A stretch of 64,000 nucleotides of DNA from Gammaproteobacteria bacterium (GCA_013286495.1 JABDFQ010000004.1:34230-98229); one strand, 5' to 3'. Positions 17,245 to 28,541 are shown, counted from the stretch's first letter. The notes: a model not told the origin generated them from the sequence alone. A program made the numbers and translations.

Positions 17245-20070
17245 ATGACTACTCCGGTGAAAACCATGAACGAGCTGTGGCAGGATTCTTATCTTGCCTC
17301 TGGTAATGAAGAATATCTGGAAGAAATGTATGAATCCTGGCTGGCTGATCCAGACAGTGTTCCCGCCGAATGGAAAAAATATTTTAATGATTTGCTGCAG
17401 CGCTTGCCCAGAAATACACCAGATACTTCCCACGCTGCCGTTCGTGAGCAATTCCTCGAGCTTGCATCTCACTCCGCAAGAACCACATCAGCAGGAACCA
17501 ATACCTGGCATGACGAACAACAGGAACGAGTGATTGAGTTGATTGCTGCTTATCGCCGCTCAGGACATTTGCAGGCAGATATCGATCCATTAAAAATTCG
17601 CAATAAAATTTACAACTCCACACTGGAGTTAGGTTATTACGGATTTACCGATCAGGATTTAAATAAAACTTTTAATGTTGGTTCATTCGCTGGTTTGAAC
17701 AAGTCAAGTGCAACACTGGCTGAAATCAATGATGGTTTGCGTAAAGTGTATTGCAACACGATTGGTTTTGAATATATGCATATCGATCGTGTGGAAGAAG
17801 TGGAATGGATACGTGAACGTATTGAGCAAGGCTGGACGAATTTCAAACCTTCCAGTGAAGAAAAAAAACATATTCTCGATAGATTAATCGTAGCCGATGG
17901 TCTCGAAAAATATCTCGGATTCAAATATGTCGGCCAGAAACGTTTTTCACTTGAAGGCGGCGACAGTTTAATTCCCATGCTGGATACGATTGTTAATCGC
18001 AGTGCAGAAGCAGGCATTCGTGAAACCGTGATTGGCATGGCGCATCGTGGACGATTAAATGTGCTGGTTAATATTATCGGCAAGGAACCGCGTGAAATAT
18101 TTAATGCATTTGAAGGCAAAGGTATTTCTGCAACACATTCAGGTGATGTCAAATATCATCTCGGTTATTCATCAAATGTAAAAACACCTTATGGTTATGT
18201 GCATATTGCACTTGCGTTTAATCCATCACATCTGGAAATTGTTTCCCCAGTGGTACAAGGTTCCGTGCGCGCACGTCAACGTCGTCGTCGTGATACCACA
18301 CAAAAACAAGTGTTACCCATTCAGATACACGGTGATGCTGCGTTTGCAGGACAAGGTGTGGTGATGGAAACTTTCAATATGTCACAAACACGCTGGTTCA
18401 CAGTAGGTGGTTCTGTGCATATCGTCATAAACAATCAGGTAGGATTTACTACCAGTAATCCGAAAGATGCGCGTTCAACAATTTATTGCACGGACGTTGC
18501 AAAAATGGTGGAGCCGCCAATATTGCATGTGAATGCAAATGATCCGGAAGCAGTTTATTTCGCAGCATTATTTGCGACAGATTATCGTAATACCTTCAAG
18601 CGTGATGTTGTCATTGATCTGGTTTGTTACCGCCGTCATGGACATAATGAAGCAGATGAACCTTCTGCTACACAACCAGTCATGTATCAATCCATCAAAG
18701 CCATGCCAGTTCCCTATGCGATTTACGCTGAAAAATTAATTAATGAGGGCGTCATTCAATCAGGTGATGAAAAGAAAATTGCAGATCAGTATCGTGAAAC
18801 GCTGGACAAGGGAGAGCGTGTTGTTGATGCAACCAATGGTCCTGCATCTTATGAATATGCAGTTAACTGGGATCCATTTGTTGGAAAAAACTGGACTGAA
18901 AAAGCAGACACCGGTGTTCCAGTCAAAAAATTGCAGGCACTGGCAAGATCAATGGATGAATTTCCAGAAGGATTTATCTTGCAACCACAAGTCAAAAAAG
19001 TTCTGGAAGCCCGCACAAAAATGACAGATGGTGAAATGCCACTAAACTGGGGATATGCCGAAACCATGGCATATGCCACCTTGCTGGATGAAGGTTTTCC
19101 CATTCGCTTATGTGGACAGGATGCAGGTCGCGGAACGTTTGCTCATAGACATGCTGTTTTGCATGATCAGGAATCTGCAAATGTTTATATTCCACTGAGT
19201 CATGTTTCACCGCAGCAAGCACAAATTAATATTGTTGATTCACTTTTATCTGAAGAAGCTGTACTCGCATTTGAATATGGTTATTCCACAGCTGAACCCA
19301 ATTTTCTCGTGATATGGGAAGCACAATTTGGTGATTTTGCCAATGGTGCGCAAGTTGTCATTGATCAATTCATCAGTTCCGGTGAACAAAAATGGCTGAG
19401 ATTATGTGGACTTGTCATGTTGTTACCGCATGGTTATGAAGGTCAGGGACCAGAACATTCCTCAGCACGACTGGAACGTTATTTGCAATTGTGCGCTCAG
19501 GATAATATGCAAGTTTGTGTGCCAAGCACACCAGCACAAATTTTTCATTTATTACGCAGACAAATGGTACGTGCTTGTCGCAAACCATTAATTGTCATGA
19601 CACCAAAAAGTTTGTTGCGTAATCCACTCGCTGTTTCCAGTCTGGAAGATTTGGCTGATGGCGAATTTCAGTTAATTATTCCAGAAGTGGATGAGCTGGA
19701 TAATAAAAAAGTCGATCGATTAATTCTTACTTCCGGAAAAATTTATTACGAATTATTGCAACATCGAAGAGAGGCAAAAATAGAAAATATTGCCATCGTG
19801 CGTATGGAACAGTTATATCCTTTTCCTGAAGAAATGTTCCAGAAAGTTATCGCGCAATATGCAAACGTAAAAGATTTTATATGGTGTCAGGAAGAACCGC
19901 AGAATCAGGGCGCATGGTCGACGATGTCACCCATCATCACGCAATTTCTTTCAAACGGGCAAAAGTTGCGATATGTTGGCAGATTGCCTTCTGCATCACC
20001 TGCAGTGGGTTATCATGCTGTGCATGAAAAAGAGCAAGAAGAAATCATTACCAAGGCATTAATGAAATAG
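17245..20070 (+). CDS. sucA: 2-oxoglutarate dehydrogenase E1 component
   Basis: 941 residues from ATG 17245 (an in-frame TTG lies 6 bp upstream). The N-terminal segment [25 protein letters not shown] is the E2-interaction arm of this enzyme. The thiamine-diphosphate region includes [38 protein letters not shown] and the C-terminal transketolase-like half GEGTFAHRH-type sequence ([15 protein letters not shown]). It decarboxylates 2-oxoglutarate and transfers succinyl to the lipoyl arm of SucB, encoded 13 bp downstream. No dihydrolipoamide dehydrogenase gene follows in the cluster. Confidence 0.97.
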   Translation: MTTPVKTMNELWQDSYLASGNEEYLEEMYESWLADPDSVPAEWKKYFNDLLQRLPRNTPDTSHAAVREQFLELASHSARTTSAGTNTWHDEQQERVIELIAAYRRSGHLQADIDPLKIRNKIYNSTLELGYYGFTDQDLNKTFNVGSFAGLNKSSATLAEINDGLRKVYCNTIGFEYMHIDRVEEVEWIRERIEQGWTNFKPSSEEKKHILDRLIVADGLEKYLGFKYVGQKRFSLEGGDSLIPMLDTIVNRSAEAGIRETVIGMAHRGRLNVLVNIIGKEPREIFNAFEGKGISATHSGDVKYHLGYSSNVKTPYGYVHIALAFNPSHLEIVSPVVQGSVRARQRRRRDTTQKQVLPIQIHGDAAFAGQGVVMETFNMSQTRWFTVGGSVHIVINNQVGFTTSNPKDARSTIYCTDVAKMVEPPILHVNANDPEAVYFAALFATDYRNTFKRDVVIDLVCYRRHGHNEADEPSATQPVMYQSIKAMPVPYAIYAEKLINEGVIQSGDEKKIADQYRETLDKGERVVDATNGPASYEYAVNWDPFVGKNWTEKADTGVPVKKLQALARSMDEFPEGFILQPQVKKVLEARTKMTDGEMPLNWGYAETMAYATLLDEGFPIRLCGQDAGRGTFAHRHAVLHDQESANVYIPLSHVSPQQAQINIVDSLLSEEAVLAFEYGYSTAEPNFLVIWEAQFGDFANGAQVVIDQFISSGEQKWLRLCGLVMLLPHGYEGQGPEHSSARLERYLQLCAQDNMQVCVPSTPAQIFHLLRRQMVRACRKPLIVMTPKSLLRNPLAVSSLEDLADGEFQLIIPEVDELDNKKVDRLILTSGKIYYELLQHRREAKIENIAIVRMEQLYPFPEEMFQKVIAQYANVKDFIWCQEEPQNQGAWSTMSPIITQFLSNGQKLRYVGRLPSASPAVGYHAVHEKEQEEIITKALMK

Positions 20071-20083
20071 AGAGGAAACTGAA

Positions 20084-21310
20084 ATGACAATCGAGGTCAA
20101 AGTTCCACTGTTACCAGAATCCATTACTGATGCAACCGTTTCTACCTGGCATAAAAAAGCTGGTGACAAGGTATCTCGCGATGAAAATATCGTAGACCTG
20201 GAAACAGATAAAGTAATGCTTGAAGTTCCCTCTCCAACAGATGGCATCCTCAAGGAAATTATCAAACAGAGCGGCAGCACTGTGCACGCTCAGGAAGTGA
20301 TTGCAGTGATTGAAGAAGGTGGAGCGGCTTCGGCAGAAGAAAAACCGAAGCAGGAAAGCAAACAGGAAAAAGCACCAGCCAATGAATCCAGCAAGGAAAA
20401 AAGCGCGCCAGCGAAATCAGAAACACCTCCAGCAGCAAAATCTGCCAATGAAAAACAGCCACCGCTTAGTCCATCTGTACGGCGAGTCATTGCAGAGCAT
20501 GATATCGATGTCTCGCATGTGACTGGTACAGGTAAAGGCGGACGCATTACACGTGAAAATGCGATGTCTGCCATGAGTGGTTCAGAGACAGATACACAAA
20601 TGCAGGGTGATAGACCAGAGAAACGTGTTCCCATGACACGCATGCGTACGCGTATTGCTGAACGTTTGCTGGAAGTCACACAAAATACCGCGATGCTTAC
20701 CACCTTCAATGAAATCAATATGGCGCCGGTGATGGATGTGCGTAGTCGTTATCGTGAAAAATTTGAAAAGAAATATCAGACCCGTTTGGGTTTCATGTCA
20801 TTTTTCGTCAAGGCTTGTGTAGAAGCATTAAAACGTGCCCCGACGGTGAATGCCTCGATTGATGGCAATGATATTGTTTATCACGGTTATTTTGACATTG
20901 GTGTTGCCGTTTCAACCGAACGTGGTCTTGTTGTTCCCGTATTACGTAATGCTGATCAAATGAGCATGGCTGAGATTGAAGCAAAAATTGCTGAATATGC
21001 GGACAAGGCGCGTACTGGCAAATTGACACTGGAAGAAATGCAGGGTGGCACATTTACAATCACCAATGGTGGCGTATTTGGCTCATTAATGGCGACGCCC
21101 ATCATCAATGCACCGCAATGTGCGATTTTAGGTATGCATAAAATTCAGGAACGTCCAGTGGTTGAGAATGGACAGATTGTGATTCGTCCGATGATGTATG
21201 TAGCGCTTTCCTATGATCATCGATTGATTGATGGCAAGGAATCCGTGACTTTCCTCGTATCGATTAAAGAATTACTTGAAGATCCAACACGAATGTTGCT
21301 GGAAGTTTAA
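20084..21310 (+). CDS. sucB: Dihydrolipoyl succinyltransferase (E2 of 2-oxoglutarate dehydrogenase)
   Basis: 408 residues. One N-terminal lipoyl domain has the modified Lys in [14 protein letters not shown], followed by a Lys/Glu/Ala-rich linker (about 85-125). A small E1/E3-binding domain [19 protein letters not shown] comes next, then the catalytic acyltransferase core with [16 protein letters not shown] near the C-terminus. The gene has AGAGGAAA before the ATG. The last 16 bp, including the stop codon, are part of a 43-bp tandem duplication that extends into the intergenic region. Confidence 0.97.
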   Translation: MTIEVKVPLLPESITDATVSTWHKKAGDKVSRDENIVDLETDKVMLEVPSPTDGILKEIIKQSGSTVHAQEVIAVIEEGGAASAEEKPKQESKQEKAPANESSKEKSAPAKSETPPAAKSANEKQPPLSPSVRRVIAEHDIDVSHVTGTGKGGRITRENAMSAMSGSETDTQMQGDRPEKRVPMTRMRTRIAERLLEVTQNTAMLTTFNEINMAPVMDVRSRYREKFEKKYQTRLGFMSFFVKACVEALKRAPTVNASIDGNDIVYHGYFDIGVAVSTERGLVVPVLRNADQMSMAEIEAKIAEYADKARTGKLTLEEMQGGTFTITNGGVFGSLMATPIINAPQCAILGMHKIQERPVVENGQIVIRPMMYVALSYDHRLIDGKESVTFLVSIKELLEDPTRMLLEV

Positions 21311-21379
21311 CTTCAATTTCGACGGAGAGCTCCCCTTGTTGCTGGAAGTTTAAGTTCAATTTCGACGGAGAGCTCCCCT
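21295..21379 (+). repeat. 43-bp tandem duplication of the sucB 3' end
   Basis: Copy one (21295-21336) spans the last sucB codons, the stop codon and the following CGACGGAGAGCTCCCCT. Copy two (21338-21379) repeats it with one base change (TTTAACTTC to TTTAAGTTC). Copy two leads directly into the CCCTCTCCCGGAG palindromic repeat. Confidence 0.9.
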
Positions 21380-21426
21380 CTCCCGGAGTGTTTTTCAACG
21401 AGGGGAGAGGGGTAGGGGTGAGGGTG
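21363..21426 (+). repeat. REP-like palindromic element, family A, between sucB and sucC
   Basis: CGACGGAGAGCTCCCCTCTC, then CCGGAGTGTTTTTCAACGAG and a GGGAGAGGGGTAGGGGTGAG tail. CCCCTCTCCC pairs with GGGAGAGGGG to form a hairpin. The same element recurs at 45757, 45982 and 46130. Confidence 0.85.
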
Positions 21427-21465
21427 TTTGTATATAAACAAGTAACAATTAGATAGGTGAATGCA

Positions 21466-22629
21466 ATGAATCTTCATGAGTATCAAGCGAAACAATTACT
21501 ATCACAATATGGGTTGCCGGTTTCCAAAGGCGAAGTGGCTTCCAGCGTGGAAGAAGCGGTTCATATTGCTGACAAAATGAAAACACCGCGTTTTGTAGTC
21601 AAGGCACAAGTGCATGCTGGCGGACGTGGTAAAGCAGGTGGCGTTAAACTGGTTTCCACCAGGGAAGAAGTGGCAGAAGTCACGCGTTCATTATTGGGCA
21701 CGCATCTGGTGACTTATCAAACCACTGCTGAAGGTCAGCCTGTTAATCAGGTATTAATTGAAGAACCCTGTGACATTGCACACGAATTATATTTAGGCGC
21801 AGTCATTGATCGTTCCAAACAGCGCATTGTGTTTATGGCATCCACTGAAGGTGGTGTTGAAATTGAAAAAGTCGCCGAACACACACCAGAAAAAATCCTC
21901 ACGATTACGGTCGATCCGCTGGTTGGCGTCATGCCTTATCAGGGACGTGACCTTGCTTTTGGTCTGGGATTGAAAGGCGAGCAGATCAAGCAATTCGTCA
22001 ATTTGTTATCTGGTTTGGGCAAGATGATGGTGAACAAGGATTTGAGCATGCTGGAAATTAATCCATTGGTCATCACTAAACAAGGCAATTTATTGTGCCT
22101 CGATGCCAAAATAAATATTGATGACAATGCGCTTTATCGACAACCAGAATTACGCGCCATGCGTGATGCCAGTCAGGAAGATGAGCGTGAAAATCACGCA
22201 CGTGACTGGGAATTAAATTACATCGCACTGGATGGTGATATTGGTTGCATGGTAAATGGTGCCGGTCTTGCGATGGCAACCATGGATATGATCAAGCTGC
22301 ATGGCGGCAATCCTGCAAACTTTCTGGATGTCGGTGGTGGTGCGACCAAGGAACGTGTTTCAGAAGCGTTCAAGATTATTTTGTCAGATAAAAAAGTCAA
22401 AGCCATTCTCATTAATATTTTCGGCGGCATTGTGCGCGGTGATTTAATTGCTGAAGGCATTATTGGTGCGGTTGCAGATATTGGCACAGCACTTCCAGTT
22501 GTTGTCAGACTTGAAGGAAATAATGCAGATATCGGCGCAAAAATGCTGGCAGAAAGTGGTTTAAATATTATTGCTTCAACCAGCTTCACAGATGCCGCGA
22601 AAAAAGTGGTCGAAGCGGTTAAAAAATAA
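21466..22629 (+). CDS. sucC: Succinyl-CoA synthetase beta subunit (ADP-forming)
   Basis: 387 residues from ATG 21466 ([12 protein letters not shown], the conserved N-terminus). The ATP-grasp domain is seen in [20 protein letters not shown], and the C-terminal subunit interface in [17 protein letters not shown] and [16 protein letters not shown]. Together with SucD it makes succinate, CoA and ATP from succinyl-CoA. A frame extension to GTG 21457 is not needed. Confidence 0.97.
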   Translation: MNLHEYQAKQLLSQYGLPVSKGEVASSVEEAVHIADKMKTPRFVVKAQVHAGGRGKAGGVKLVSTREEVAEVTRSLLGTHLVTYQTTAEGQPVNQVLIEEPCDIAHELYLGAVIDRSKQRIVFMASTEGGVEIEKVAEHTPEKILTITVDPLVGVMPYQGRDLAFGLGLKGEQIKQFVNLLSGLGKMMVNKDLSMLEINPLVITKQGNLLCLDAKINIDDNALYRQPELRAMRDASQEDERENHARDWELNYIALDGDIGCMVNGAGLAMATMDMIKLHGGNPANFLDVGGGATKERVSEAFKIILSDKKVKAILINIFGGIVRGDLIAEGIIGAVADIGTALPVVVRLEGNNADIGAKMLAESGLNIIASTSFTDAAKKVVEAVKK

Positions 22630-22639
22630 AGGTGATGTC

Positions 22640-23524
22640 ATGAGTATTCTTGTAAACGCAAACACAAAAGTTATTTGTCAGGGATTTACTGGTAAGCAAG
22701 GCACATTGCATTCTGAACAGGCAATCAGTTATGGCACAAAAATGGTTGGTGGTGTCACACCAGAAAAAGGTGGTCAGACACATCTTGGTTTACCTGTATT
22801 TAACACCGTGGCTGAAACCATGAAAGAAACGCAGGCAGATGCCAGTGTCATTTATGTTCCTGCTCCTTATTGCAAGGATTCCATTCTGGAAGCAGTGGAT
22901 GCCGGCGTGAAATTAATTGTCTGTATTACTGAAGGGATTCCAGTGCTGGATATGCTGGAAGTCAAAGCCTGTATTGATCAACATAAAGATGTGCGTCTGA
23001 TTGGTCCTAATTGTCCAGGTGTTATTACACCAGGTGCATGCAAAATTGGCATCATGCCTGGTTATATTCATAAACCTGGTAAAGTGGGTATTGTTTCGCG
23101 TTCAGGCACACTCACGTATGAAGCAGTCAAACAAACTTCGGATTTAAATCTGGGTCAAAGCACATGTGTTGGCATTGGTGGCGATCCTATTCCGGGCACG
23201 AATTTTATTGATGTACTGGCCTTGTTTGAAAAAGATCCGCAAACAGAAATCATCGTGATGGTTGGCGAAATTGGTGGTAGTGCTGAAGAAGAAGCAGCCG
23301 CATTCATCAAAACACATGTCAGCAAACCAGTCGTTGCCTATATAGCTGGTGTGACGGCTCCTGCTGGCAAACGCATGGGTCATGCGGGTGCGATTATTGC
23401 TGGTGGTAAAGGAACAGCCGCAGAAAAATTTAAAGTACTGGAAGAAGCAGGCGTTTATATTGTGCGTTCACCAGCAGAAATGGGTAAAAAGACAGCGGAA
23501 GTTTTAGGTGAGGTAACGACATAA
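22640..23524 (+). CDS. sucD: Succinyl-CoA synthetase alpha subunit
   Basis: 294 residues from ATG 22640 with AAGGTGA upstream; the frame is open further back to 22571 inside sucC, but that extension is spurious. The CoA-binding Rossmann region is [15 protein letters not shown], and the phospho-His loop is [15 protein letters not shown] near residue 245. [11 protein letters not shown] and [11 protein letters not shown] are family motifs. It lies 10 bp after sucC and 1 bp before serS. Confidence 0.97.
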   Translation: MSILVNANTKVICQGFTGKQGTLHSEQAISYGTKMVGGVTPEKGGQTHLGLPVFNTVAETMKETQADASVIYVPAPYCKDSILEAVDAGVKLIVCITEGIPVLDMLEVKACIDQHKDVRLIGPNCPGVITPGACKIGIMPGYIHKPGKVGIVSRSGTLTYEAVKQTSDLNLGQSTCVGIGGDPIPGTNFIDVLALFEKDPQTEIIVMVGEIGGSAEEEAAAFIKTHVSKPVVAYIAGVTAPAGKRMGHAGAIIAGGKGTAAEKFKVLEEAGVYIVRSPAEMGKKTAEVLGEVTT

Positions 23525-23525
23525 C

Positions 23526-24797
23526 ATGCTTGATCCCAAACTTGTACGTGGTTCCATGGAAACAGTCGCCGCGCAATTAAAAAAGCGCGGTGTTGTTCTG
23601 GATATCGCAAAATTCAATACGCTGGAAGATAAACGCAAGCAGTTGCAAGTCAAAATGCAGGATTTGCAGAATGAACGCAATGTACGCTCAAAGGAAGTTG
23701 GCATTGCCAAGGCATCAGGAAAAAATGTTGATGAAGCATTAAAAAGTCTCAAGGAATTAAGTGATTCACTGAAAAAAGTAGAAGAAGAGTTTGCTGCGAT
23801 TCAAGTTGAGCTCGATGATTATCTCGCACGCATTCCCAATGTGACACATGAATCCGTTCCTGAAGGAAAAAGTGAAGAAGATAATGTTGTCGTACGCACG
23901 ATTGGCGAGCCGAAAAAATTTTCCTTTACTCCAAAGGATCATGTTGAATTAGGTGCAAAACACGGTTTGATGGATTTCGAAACTGCAGCAAAAATCACTG
24001 GTGCACGTTTTGTCGTGTTACGCGGAGCAATGGCGAAACTGCAACGCGCACTCAGTCAGTTCATGCTCGATTTGCATATCAATGAACATGGTTATCAGGA
24101 AATTTATGTTCCTTCGATGGTGAATGCCACCAGTATGTATGGCACAGGACAATTTCCTAATTTGAAAGAAGATGTGTTTTCTGTAAATGGCGTGAATGAA
24201 TATTATCTGATTCCCACTTCTGAAGTACCCGTGACAAATACGATGCGTGATCAGATTCTTGCTGAAGATCAATTGCCATTAAAATATGTTTGTTATAGTT
24301 CCTGTTTTAGAAGTGAAGCGGGTTCGTATGGCAAAGATATCAAAGGCATGTTGCGTCAGCATCAATTTGAAAAAGTGGAATTAGTGCAGATTGTCAAACC
24401 TGACATGTCCTGGCAAGCGCTGGAAGAATTGACGGGTCATGCAGAAACCGTGCTAAAACGGCTGGAATTACCTTATCGTGTTGTCACCTTGTGTACGGGT
24501 GATGTCGGATTTTCCTCGGCTAAAACATATGATCTGGAAGTCTGGCTGCCTGGACAACAATGTTATCGTGAAATTTCTTCGTGCAGTAATATGGAAGCTT
24601 TTCAGGCGCGTCGCATGAAAGCACGTTTCCGTGATGCTGCTGGCAAGATTGAACTTGTGCATACACTGAATGGTTCTGGATTGGCAATTGGCCGTACCCT
24701 GATTGCCGTTGTTGAGAATTATCAGGATGAATTAGGACGTATACATATTCCTTCAGCACTGCAACCGTACATGGGTGGCTTGAAGGTGATTGAGTAG
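23526..24797 (+). CDS. serS: Seryl-tRNA synthetase
   Basis: 423 residues. The N-terminal antiparallel coiled-coil arm (about 30-100) would contact the long variable arm of tRNA-Ser. The class II catalytic core shows motif 2 [19 protein letters not shown] with QFEKVE, and motif 3 [18 protein letters not shown]. It charges tRNA-Ser and also selenocysteine tRNA where present. It begins one base after the sucD stop, so it may be co-expressed with the TCA block. Confidence 0.97.
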   Translation: MLDPKLVRGSMETVAAQLKKRGVVLDIAKFNTLEDKRKQLQVKMQDLQNERNVRSKEVGIAKASGKNVDEALKSLKELSDSLKKVEEEFAAIQVELDDYLARIPNVTHESVPEGKSEEDNVVVRTIGEPKKFSFTPKDHVELGAKHGLMDFETAAKITGARFVVLRGAMAKLQRALSQFMLDLHINEHGYQEIYVPSMVNATSMYGTGQFPNLKEDVFSVNGVNEYYLIPTSEVPVTNTMRDQILAEDQLPLKYVCYSSCFRSEAGSYGKDIKGMLRQHQFEKVELVQIVKPDMSWQALEELTGHAETVLKRLELPYRVVTLCTGDVGFSSAKTYDLEVWLPGQQCYREISSCSNMEAFQARRMKARFRDAAGKIELVHTLNGSGLAIGRTLIAVVENYQDELGRIHIPSALQPYMGGLKVIE

Positions 24798-24821
24798 TAT
24801 CCGAATTAACAGGAGGTGAAA

Positions 24822-25112
24822 TTGCGTATCATCAGTTATTTCTTTTTACTCGTTATCGTATTATTTGGCATGACGTTTGCGACATTAAATTCCGAATCTG
24901 TGACGATCAATTATTACTTTGGCAATTCCACGATGCCGTTATCACTCTTGCTCGTATTGGTATTTGCCTTGGGATGTCTGATAGGCATGATGGTAGGTTT
25001 CTGGTTGTTGATCAAATCCAAATTAATTAATTACCGATTAAAACAACGCTTGCAATTAGTGGAAAAGGAAGTTGATAACTTGCGAGCCATTCCCTTGCAG
25101 GACAAAGTCTAA
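24822..25112 (+). CDS. lapA: LPS assembly protein A (LapA/YciS family)
   Basis: 96 residues from TTG 24822. A perfect AGGAGG at 24811-24816 sits 5 nt upstream of this TTG, whereas the alternative GTG at 24816 overlaps that site. Two membrane helices (about 3-23 and 36-60) bracket the LNSESVTINYYFG segment typical of the family, and a short coiled coil ends the protein. LapA works with LapB in the inner membrane to control LpxC proteolysis by FtsH. Its stop codon abuts the lapB start. Confidence 0.88.
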   Translation: MRIISYFFLLVIVLFGMTFATLNSESVTINYYFGNSTMPLSLLLVLVFALGCLIGMMVGFWLLIKSKLINYRLKQRLQLVEKEVDNLRAIPLQDKV

Positions 25113-26291
25113 ATGAAATGGGTTGGCATATTATTTTTTCTGGCGTGCATTGCCATAGCGTACAGGCTTGGAGCGCGTTCTCGTCCAGAAGAAACACCGC
25201 CACGTAAATTAAATATCCCGCGTGATTATCTGATTGGTCTCAATTTTTTATTAAATGAAGAAACTGATAAAGCAGTTGATATATTCATCAAGATGCTGGA
25301 AGTCGATAGTGATACCGTTGAAACACATTTAGCAGTTGGCAAATTATTTAGACGTCGTGGTGAAGTGGATCGTGCGATTCGCATTCATCAAAATCTTATT
25401 GCGCGTCCGCAACTGGAAAAAGTCGTACGTGAACAATCGCTGTATGAATTGGGTCAGGATTATTTAAGCGCAGGCATGCTCGATAGAGCGGAAAGAATAT
25501 TTCTCGAATTAGTTAATACCAAATCGCATTCTGCACGCGCCTTGCAAACATTAATTGATATTTATCAGCAAGCAAAAGACTGGAATAATGCGATCACCAT
25601 GGCATCGCAATACGCATCGCTCACTCATCAGAATATGCAACCCATCATCGCACAATATTATTGCGAACTGGCTGAAGCAGAATCCATCAAGCGACATCAT
25701 GAAGCCGCACTGATTTGGCTGGATAAGGCACTGGCTACTGATAAAAGTTGCGCACGGGCGAGTTTATTACAGGCAAAAATATTGATGGATCAGGCTGATT
25801 ACAAAGGCGCGCTTAAAAGCCTCAAAAAAATCCAGTCACAAAATCCTGATTTTCTTTCTGAATCAATTGATTTACTCGCATCCTGTTATGAAAAATTAGG
25901 TGAAGAAGAAAAGCTGGTGATATATCTCAAGCAATTACTGGATGAACATCCGCGTGTACCTGTGGCGCTCATTCTTGCTGAACGTATACGCAAGCGCAAA
26001 GGTGATAAAGTTGCTGCAACATTCGTAGCAGATTATGTGCGTCGTTATCCATCGCTGCGTGGGTTATCCATATTCGTCAATATTTATATTTCCAGTGCGG
26101 AAGGCAGGGCGCGTGAAGATTTGCAAATCCTGCAGAATTTAATGAAAAAACTTTTAGCGACCAAACCAGAATATCAATGTCATTCCTGTGGTTTTTCTGG
26201 TAAATCGCTGCATTGGCATTGTCCGGGTTGCAAGCAATGGAGCACCATGATGCCAGTTCACGGTGAAGAAGAATTGGCTGCACGAGTATAA
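25113..26291 (+). CDS. lapB: LPS assembly protein B (LapB/YciM), TPR and rubredoxin-type domain
   Basis: 392 residues: one N-terminal membrane anchor (about 1-18), an array of TPR-like helices (about 40-340, for example LYELGQDYLSAGMLDRAERI), and a C-terminal metal-binding module with two CxxC pairs, YQCHSCGFSG and WHCPGCKQW. LapB delivers LpxC to FtsH and so balances LPS against phospholipid synthesis. It starts immediately after the lapA stop and is followed 2 bp later by dusA. Confidence 0.95.
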   Translation: MKWVGILFFLACIAIAYRLGARSRPEETPPRKLNIPRDYLIGLNFLLNEETDKAVDIFIKMLEVDSDTVETHLAVGKLFRRRGEVDRAIRIHQNLIARPQLEKVVREQSLYELGQDYLSAGMLDRAERIFLELVNTKSHSARALQTLIDIYQQAKDWNNAITMASQYASLTHQNMQPIIAQYYCELAEAESIKRHHEAALIWLDKALATDKSCARASLLQAKILMDQADYKGALKSLKKIQSQNPDFLSESIDLLASCYEKLGEEEKLVIYLKQLLDEHPRVPVALILAERIRKRKGDKVAATFVADYVRRYPSLRGLSIFVNIYISSAEGRAREDLQILQNLMKKLLATKPEYQCHSCGFSGKSLHWHCPGCKQWSTMMPVHGEEELAARV

Positions 26292-26293
26292 AA

Positions 26294-27256
26294 ATGAATA
26301 ATAAACCTCTCATCTCTGTCGCTCCCATGATGGATTGTACTGACAAGCACGATCGCTATTTCCTGCGCTTGATCGCGCCAGATGTTTTGCTTTATACCGA
26401 AATGATTACTGCACACGCATTGGCGCATGGTGATGTGGATTATTTACTGGGATTTGATGCACTCGAACATCCTGTTGCCTTGCAATTAGGCGGCAGTGAT
26501 CCGGCATTGTTGGCACGCGCGGCCATATTAGGTCAGCAATATGGTTATGATGAAATTAATTTGAATGTTGGATGTCCCAGTCCACGCGTGAGCAAAGGAC
26601 GGTTTGGTGCATGTCTGATGCTGGAACCTTCGCTAGTAGCAGAATGTGTGATGGCGATGCGTGCAAACGTGAATATTCCTGTTACGGTTAAATGTCGTAT
26701 TGGTGTGGATGATGCGGATAGTTATGCTGAATTACAAAATTTCATGACGCAAATTGCCCATGCTGGCTGTAATACTTTTATCATTCACGCACGTAAAGCG
26801 TGGTTAAATGGTTTAAGTCCAAAACAGAATCGTGAAATTCCACCGCTGCGTTATGAAGTGGTGTATCAAATCAAAAAAGATTTTCCTGGCTTAAATATCA
26901 TTTTGAATGGCGGCATTAAAACGCTTGCCGATATTGATGCACATTTGTTGCATGTCGATGGCGTGATGATTGGACGCGAAGCTTATTCGAATCCGTATTT
27001 TTTAGCTGAAATTCAGCGTCAATATTTTTCCTCATCGGGTAAGACACGCGATGAGGTTATTGATTCGTATCTGCCGTATGTGCAGGCAGAGATGCAGAAA
27101 GGAGTGAGGTTGAATAGTATCACGCGTCATATTTTGGGGTTATTTCAGGGCTTACGTGGTGCAGGAAAATGGCGCCGTTATTTGAGCCAGCATGCGCATA
27201 AAAAAGATGCGGATGTGAGCGTGATACGCGAAGCGCTGGAGATGGTGAAAGGTTAG
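26294..27256 (+). CDS. dusA: tRNA-dihydrouridine synthase A
   Basis: 320 residues. The FMN-binding TIM barrel begins SVAPMMDCTDKHDRYFLR; the catalytic Cys lies in NLNVGCPSPRVSKGRFGACLM, and other family motifs are CRIGVDD, FIIHARKAWLNGLSPKQNR and GVMIGREAYSNPY. The Asp-Arg-His start and the KAWLNGLSPKQNR loop fit DusA, which reduces uridines in the tRNA D-loop (U20/U20a). It is in a run with lapAB. Confidence 0.95.
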   Translation: MNNKPLISVAPMMDCTDKHDRYFLRLIAPDVLLYTEMITAHALAHGDVDYLLGFDALEHPVALQLGGSDPALLARAAILGQQYGYDEINLNVGCPSPRVSKGRFGACLMLEPSLVAECVMAMRANVNIPVTVKCRIGVDDADSYAELQNFMTQIAHAGCNTFIIHARKAWLNGLSPKQNREIPPLRYEVVYQIKKDFPGLNIILNGGIKTLADIDAHLLHVDGVMIGREAYSNPYFLAEIQRQYFSSSGKTRDEVIDSYLPYVQAEMQKGVRLNSITRHILGLFQGLRGAGKWRRYLSQHAHKKDADVSVIREALEMVKG

Positions 27257-27278
27257 GTGGTGTTTGTGTGGAGAGCTG

Positions 27279-27483
27279 TCATTCTGTAAAGGAGCGCTGT
27301 CATCCTTCTGACGGAGAGCTGTCATCCTGAGCACGCTCTTGTTCTTGTGCGAAGGATCTCATGAAGAATCCGTGAACTTTTATTGAGAGATCCTTCGCAC
27401 AAGAACAAGAGCGTGCTCAGGATGACAGCTCTCCGTCAGAAGGATGACAGCGCTCAGGATGACAGCGCTCCTTTACAGAATGA
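27279..27483. repeat. Long intergenic inverted repeat (family B, TCATCCTGAGC type)
   Basis: The left arm 27279-27360 (82 nt) is the reverse complement of 27387-27482 except for one 15-nt duplication (AGGATGACAGCGCTC) in the right arm. The loop is about 26 nt. The core GTCATCCTGAGC...GCGAAGGATCT belongs to a repeat class widely scattered between bacterial genes. It fills the gap between dusA and the next gene and could terminate transcription from either side. Confidence 0.9.
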
Positions 27484-27527
27484 TAGACTCCCATAACGAT
27501 TAAACGTAAATAACACGGAGATTAAAC

Positions 27528-27794
27528 ATGTACGACTTTCTACACATGACATCCAATTTCATTGGATTATTTGGTGCATTCTTATTATTACTGGCATTTT
27601 TTTTATTAAGCACGAATCGGATTTCATCACACAGTCTGAAATATCAGATATATAACTTGTTAGCCGCATCACTTATTTTATATTCCTTATTATTCGATTT
27701 TAATCTTTCAGCATTTGTCATTGAAATAGCGTGGATTATTATCAGCCTGATGGGAATTTATAAAATTTTATCAGCAAGAAAACATCAGTCGTAA
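27528..27794 (+). CDS. Small membrane protein, CBU_0592-like
   Basis: 88 residues with three hydrophobic helices (about 8-28, 42-60 and 64-82) and a short basic tail ARKHQS. It resembles the small membrane protein family first named from Coxiella burnetii CBU_0592 (inner-membrane, function unknown). The AACACGGAGATTAAAC region gives a ribosome site. It lies 24 bp upstream of an unknown gene that overlaps nadC. Confidence 0.65.
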   Translation: MYDFLHMTSNFIGLFGAFLLLLAFFLLSTNRISSHSLKYQIYNLLAASLILYSLLFDFNLSAFVIEIAWIIISLMGIYKILSARKHQS

Positions 27795-27818
27795 TTTAAT
27801 TTCAAGAGGAGTTTTTAT

Positions 27819-28541
27819 ATGGAGTCATATGCGAATCCAGATTCTGGTCGAATAAAAGATGCAACCGGCGAATATTATGGCTGGCCAAAGATTGCTGCGC
27901 TTGCATTTTATGGAAGTAAGGATGAGGTGAAAAATTATTTGCTGGCAAACACATATAGTATTGAAGAAAAAATCCAGATTGCAAAAGATACCCAATGTTT
28001 TACGAAACACACACTCATCGGAAAAAATTTTACGGCGTATCAACTGATTAATCTCAGATGCAAGAGTGTAACGAAGCCAGTTGCCAGTATTTTTTGTGAT
28101 GGTACTAAAATTTCCAAAAATGAATACATGGATTTACTCGTTCAGCACACAGGTTTGTTTGCCATACATGAATATCTGGAAGCTAAAATTGCAAATGGGG
28201 TAATTGGTGATCCAACTGTTAGCAGACGCGTTAAAATTTTTAGTAATCTTTTGCTGGCGATAAAAAATGATGATAAGAATCAAGTCATGAAAATTATTAA
28301 TGCTGAACATCCAGTTGGAATGGTTACACAAGAATTTCATGATCTGTTAATTGGCTTGGGAGGTTGCAATTATTTCAATATTCTTATGATGTTTCAGGAA
28401 TATAATAAACATATCACATCAATTAAGTTGGATAAGGAGAGCTCCTTGGTTAAAATATTAACCGATGTCCTTGCAGGACGTGCCAACGATAAAATTAATC
28501 TCGATGAGTTCGAATTGAAAATCGTGCGTTCAAACAAATGA
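27819..28541 (+). CDS. Unknown 240-residue protein, translationally coupled to nadC
   Basis: I do not recognise a family. The protein is soluble, Lys- and Asn-rich, with no signal peptide or membrane helix. The segment WPKIAALAFYGSKDEVKNYLLANT (about 22-45) vaguely resembles one ankyrin unit. AAGAGGAG precedes the ATG, and its stop overlaps the nadC start (ATGA), so the two are probably co-translated. Accessory origin or an effector role is possible but unsupported. Confidence 0.55.
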   Translation: MESYANPDSGRIKDATGEYYGWPKIAALAFYGSKDEVKNYLLANTYSIEEKIQIAKDTQCFTKHTLIGKNFTAYQLINLRCKSVTKPVASIFCDGTKISKNEYMDLLVQHTGLFAIHEYLEAKIANGVIGDPTVSRRVKIFSNLLLAIKNDDKNQVMKIINAEHPVGMVTQEFHDLLIGLGGCNYFNILMMFQEYNKHITSIKLDKESSLVKILTDVLAGRANDKINLDEFELKIVRSNK

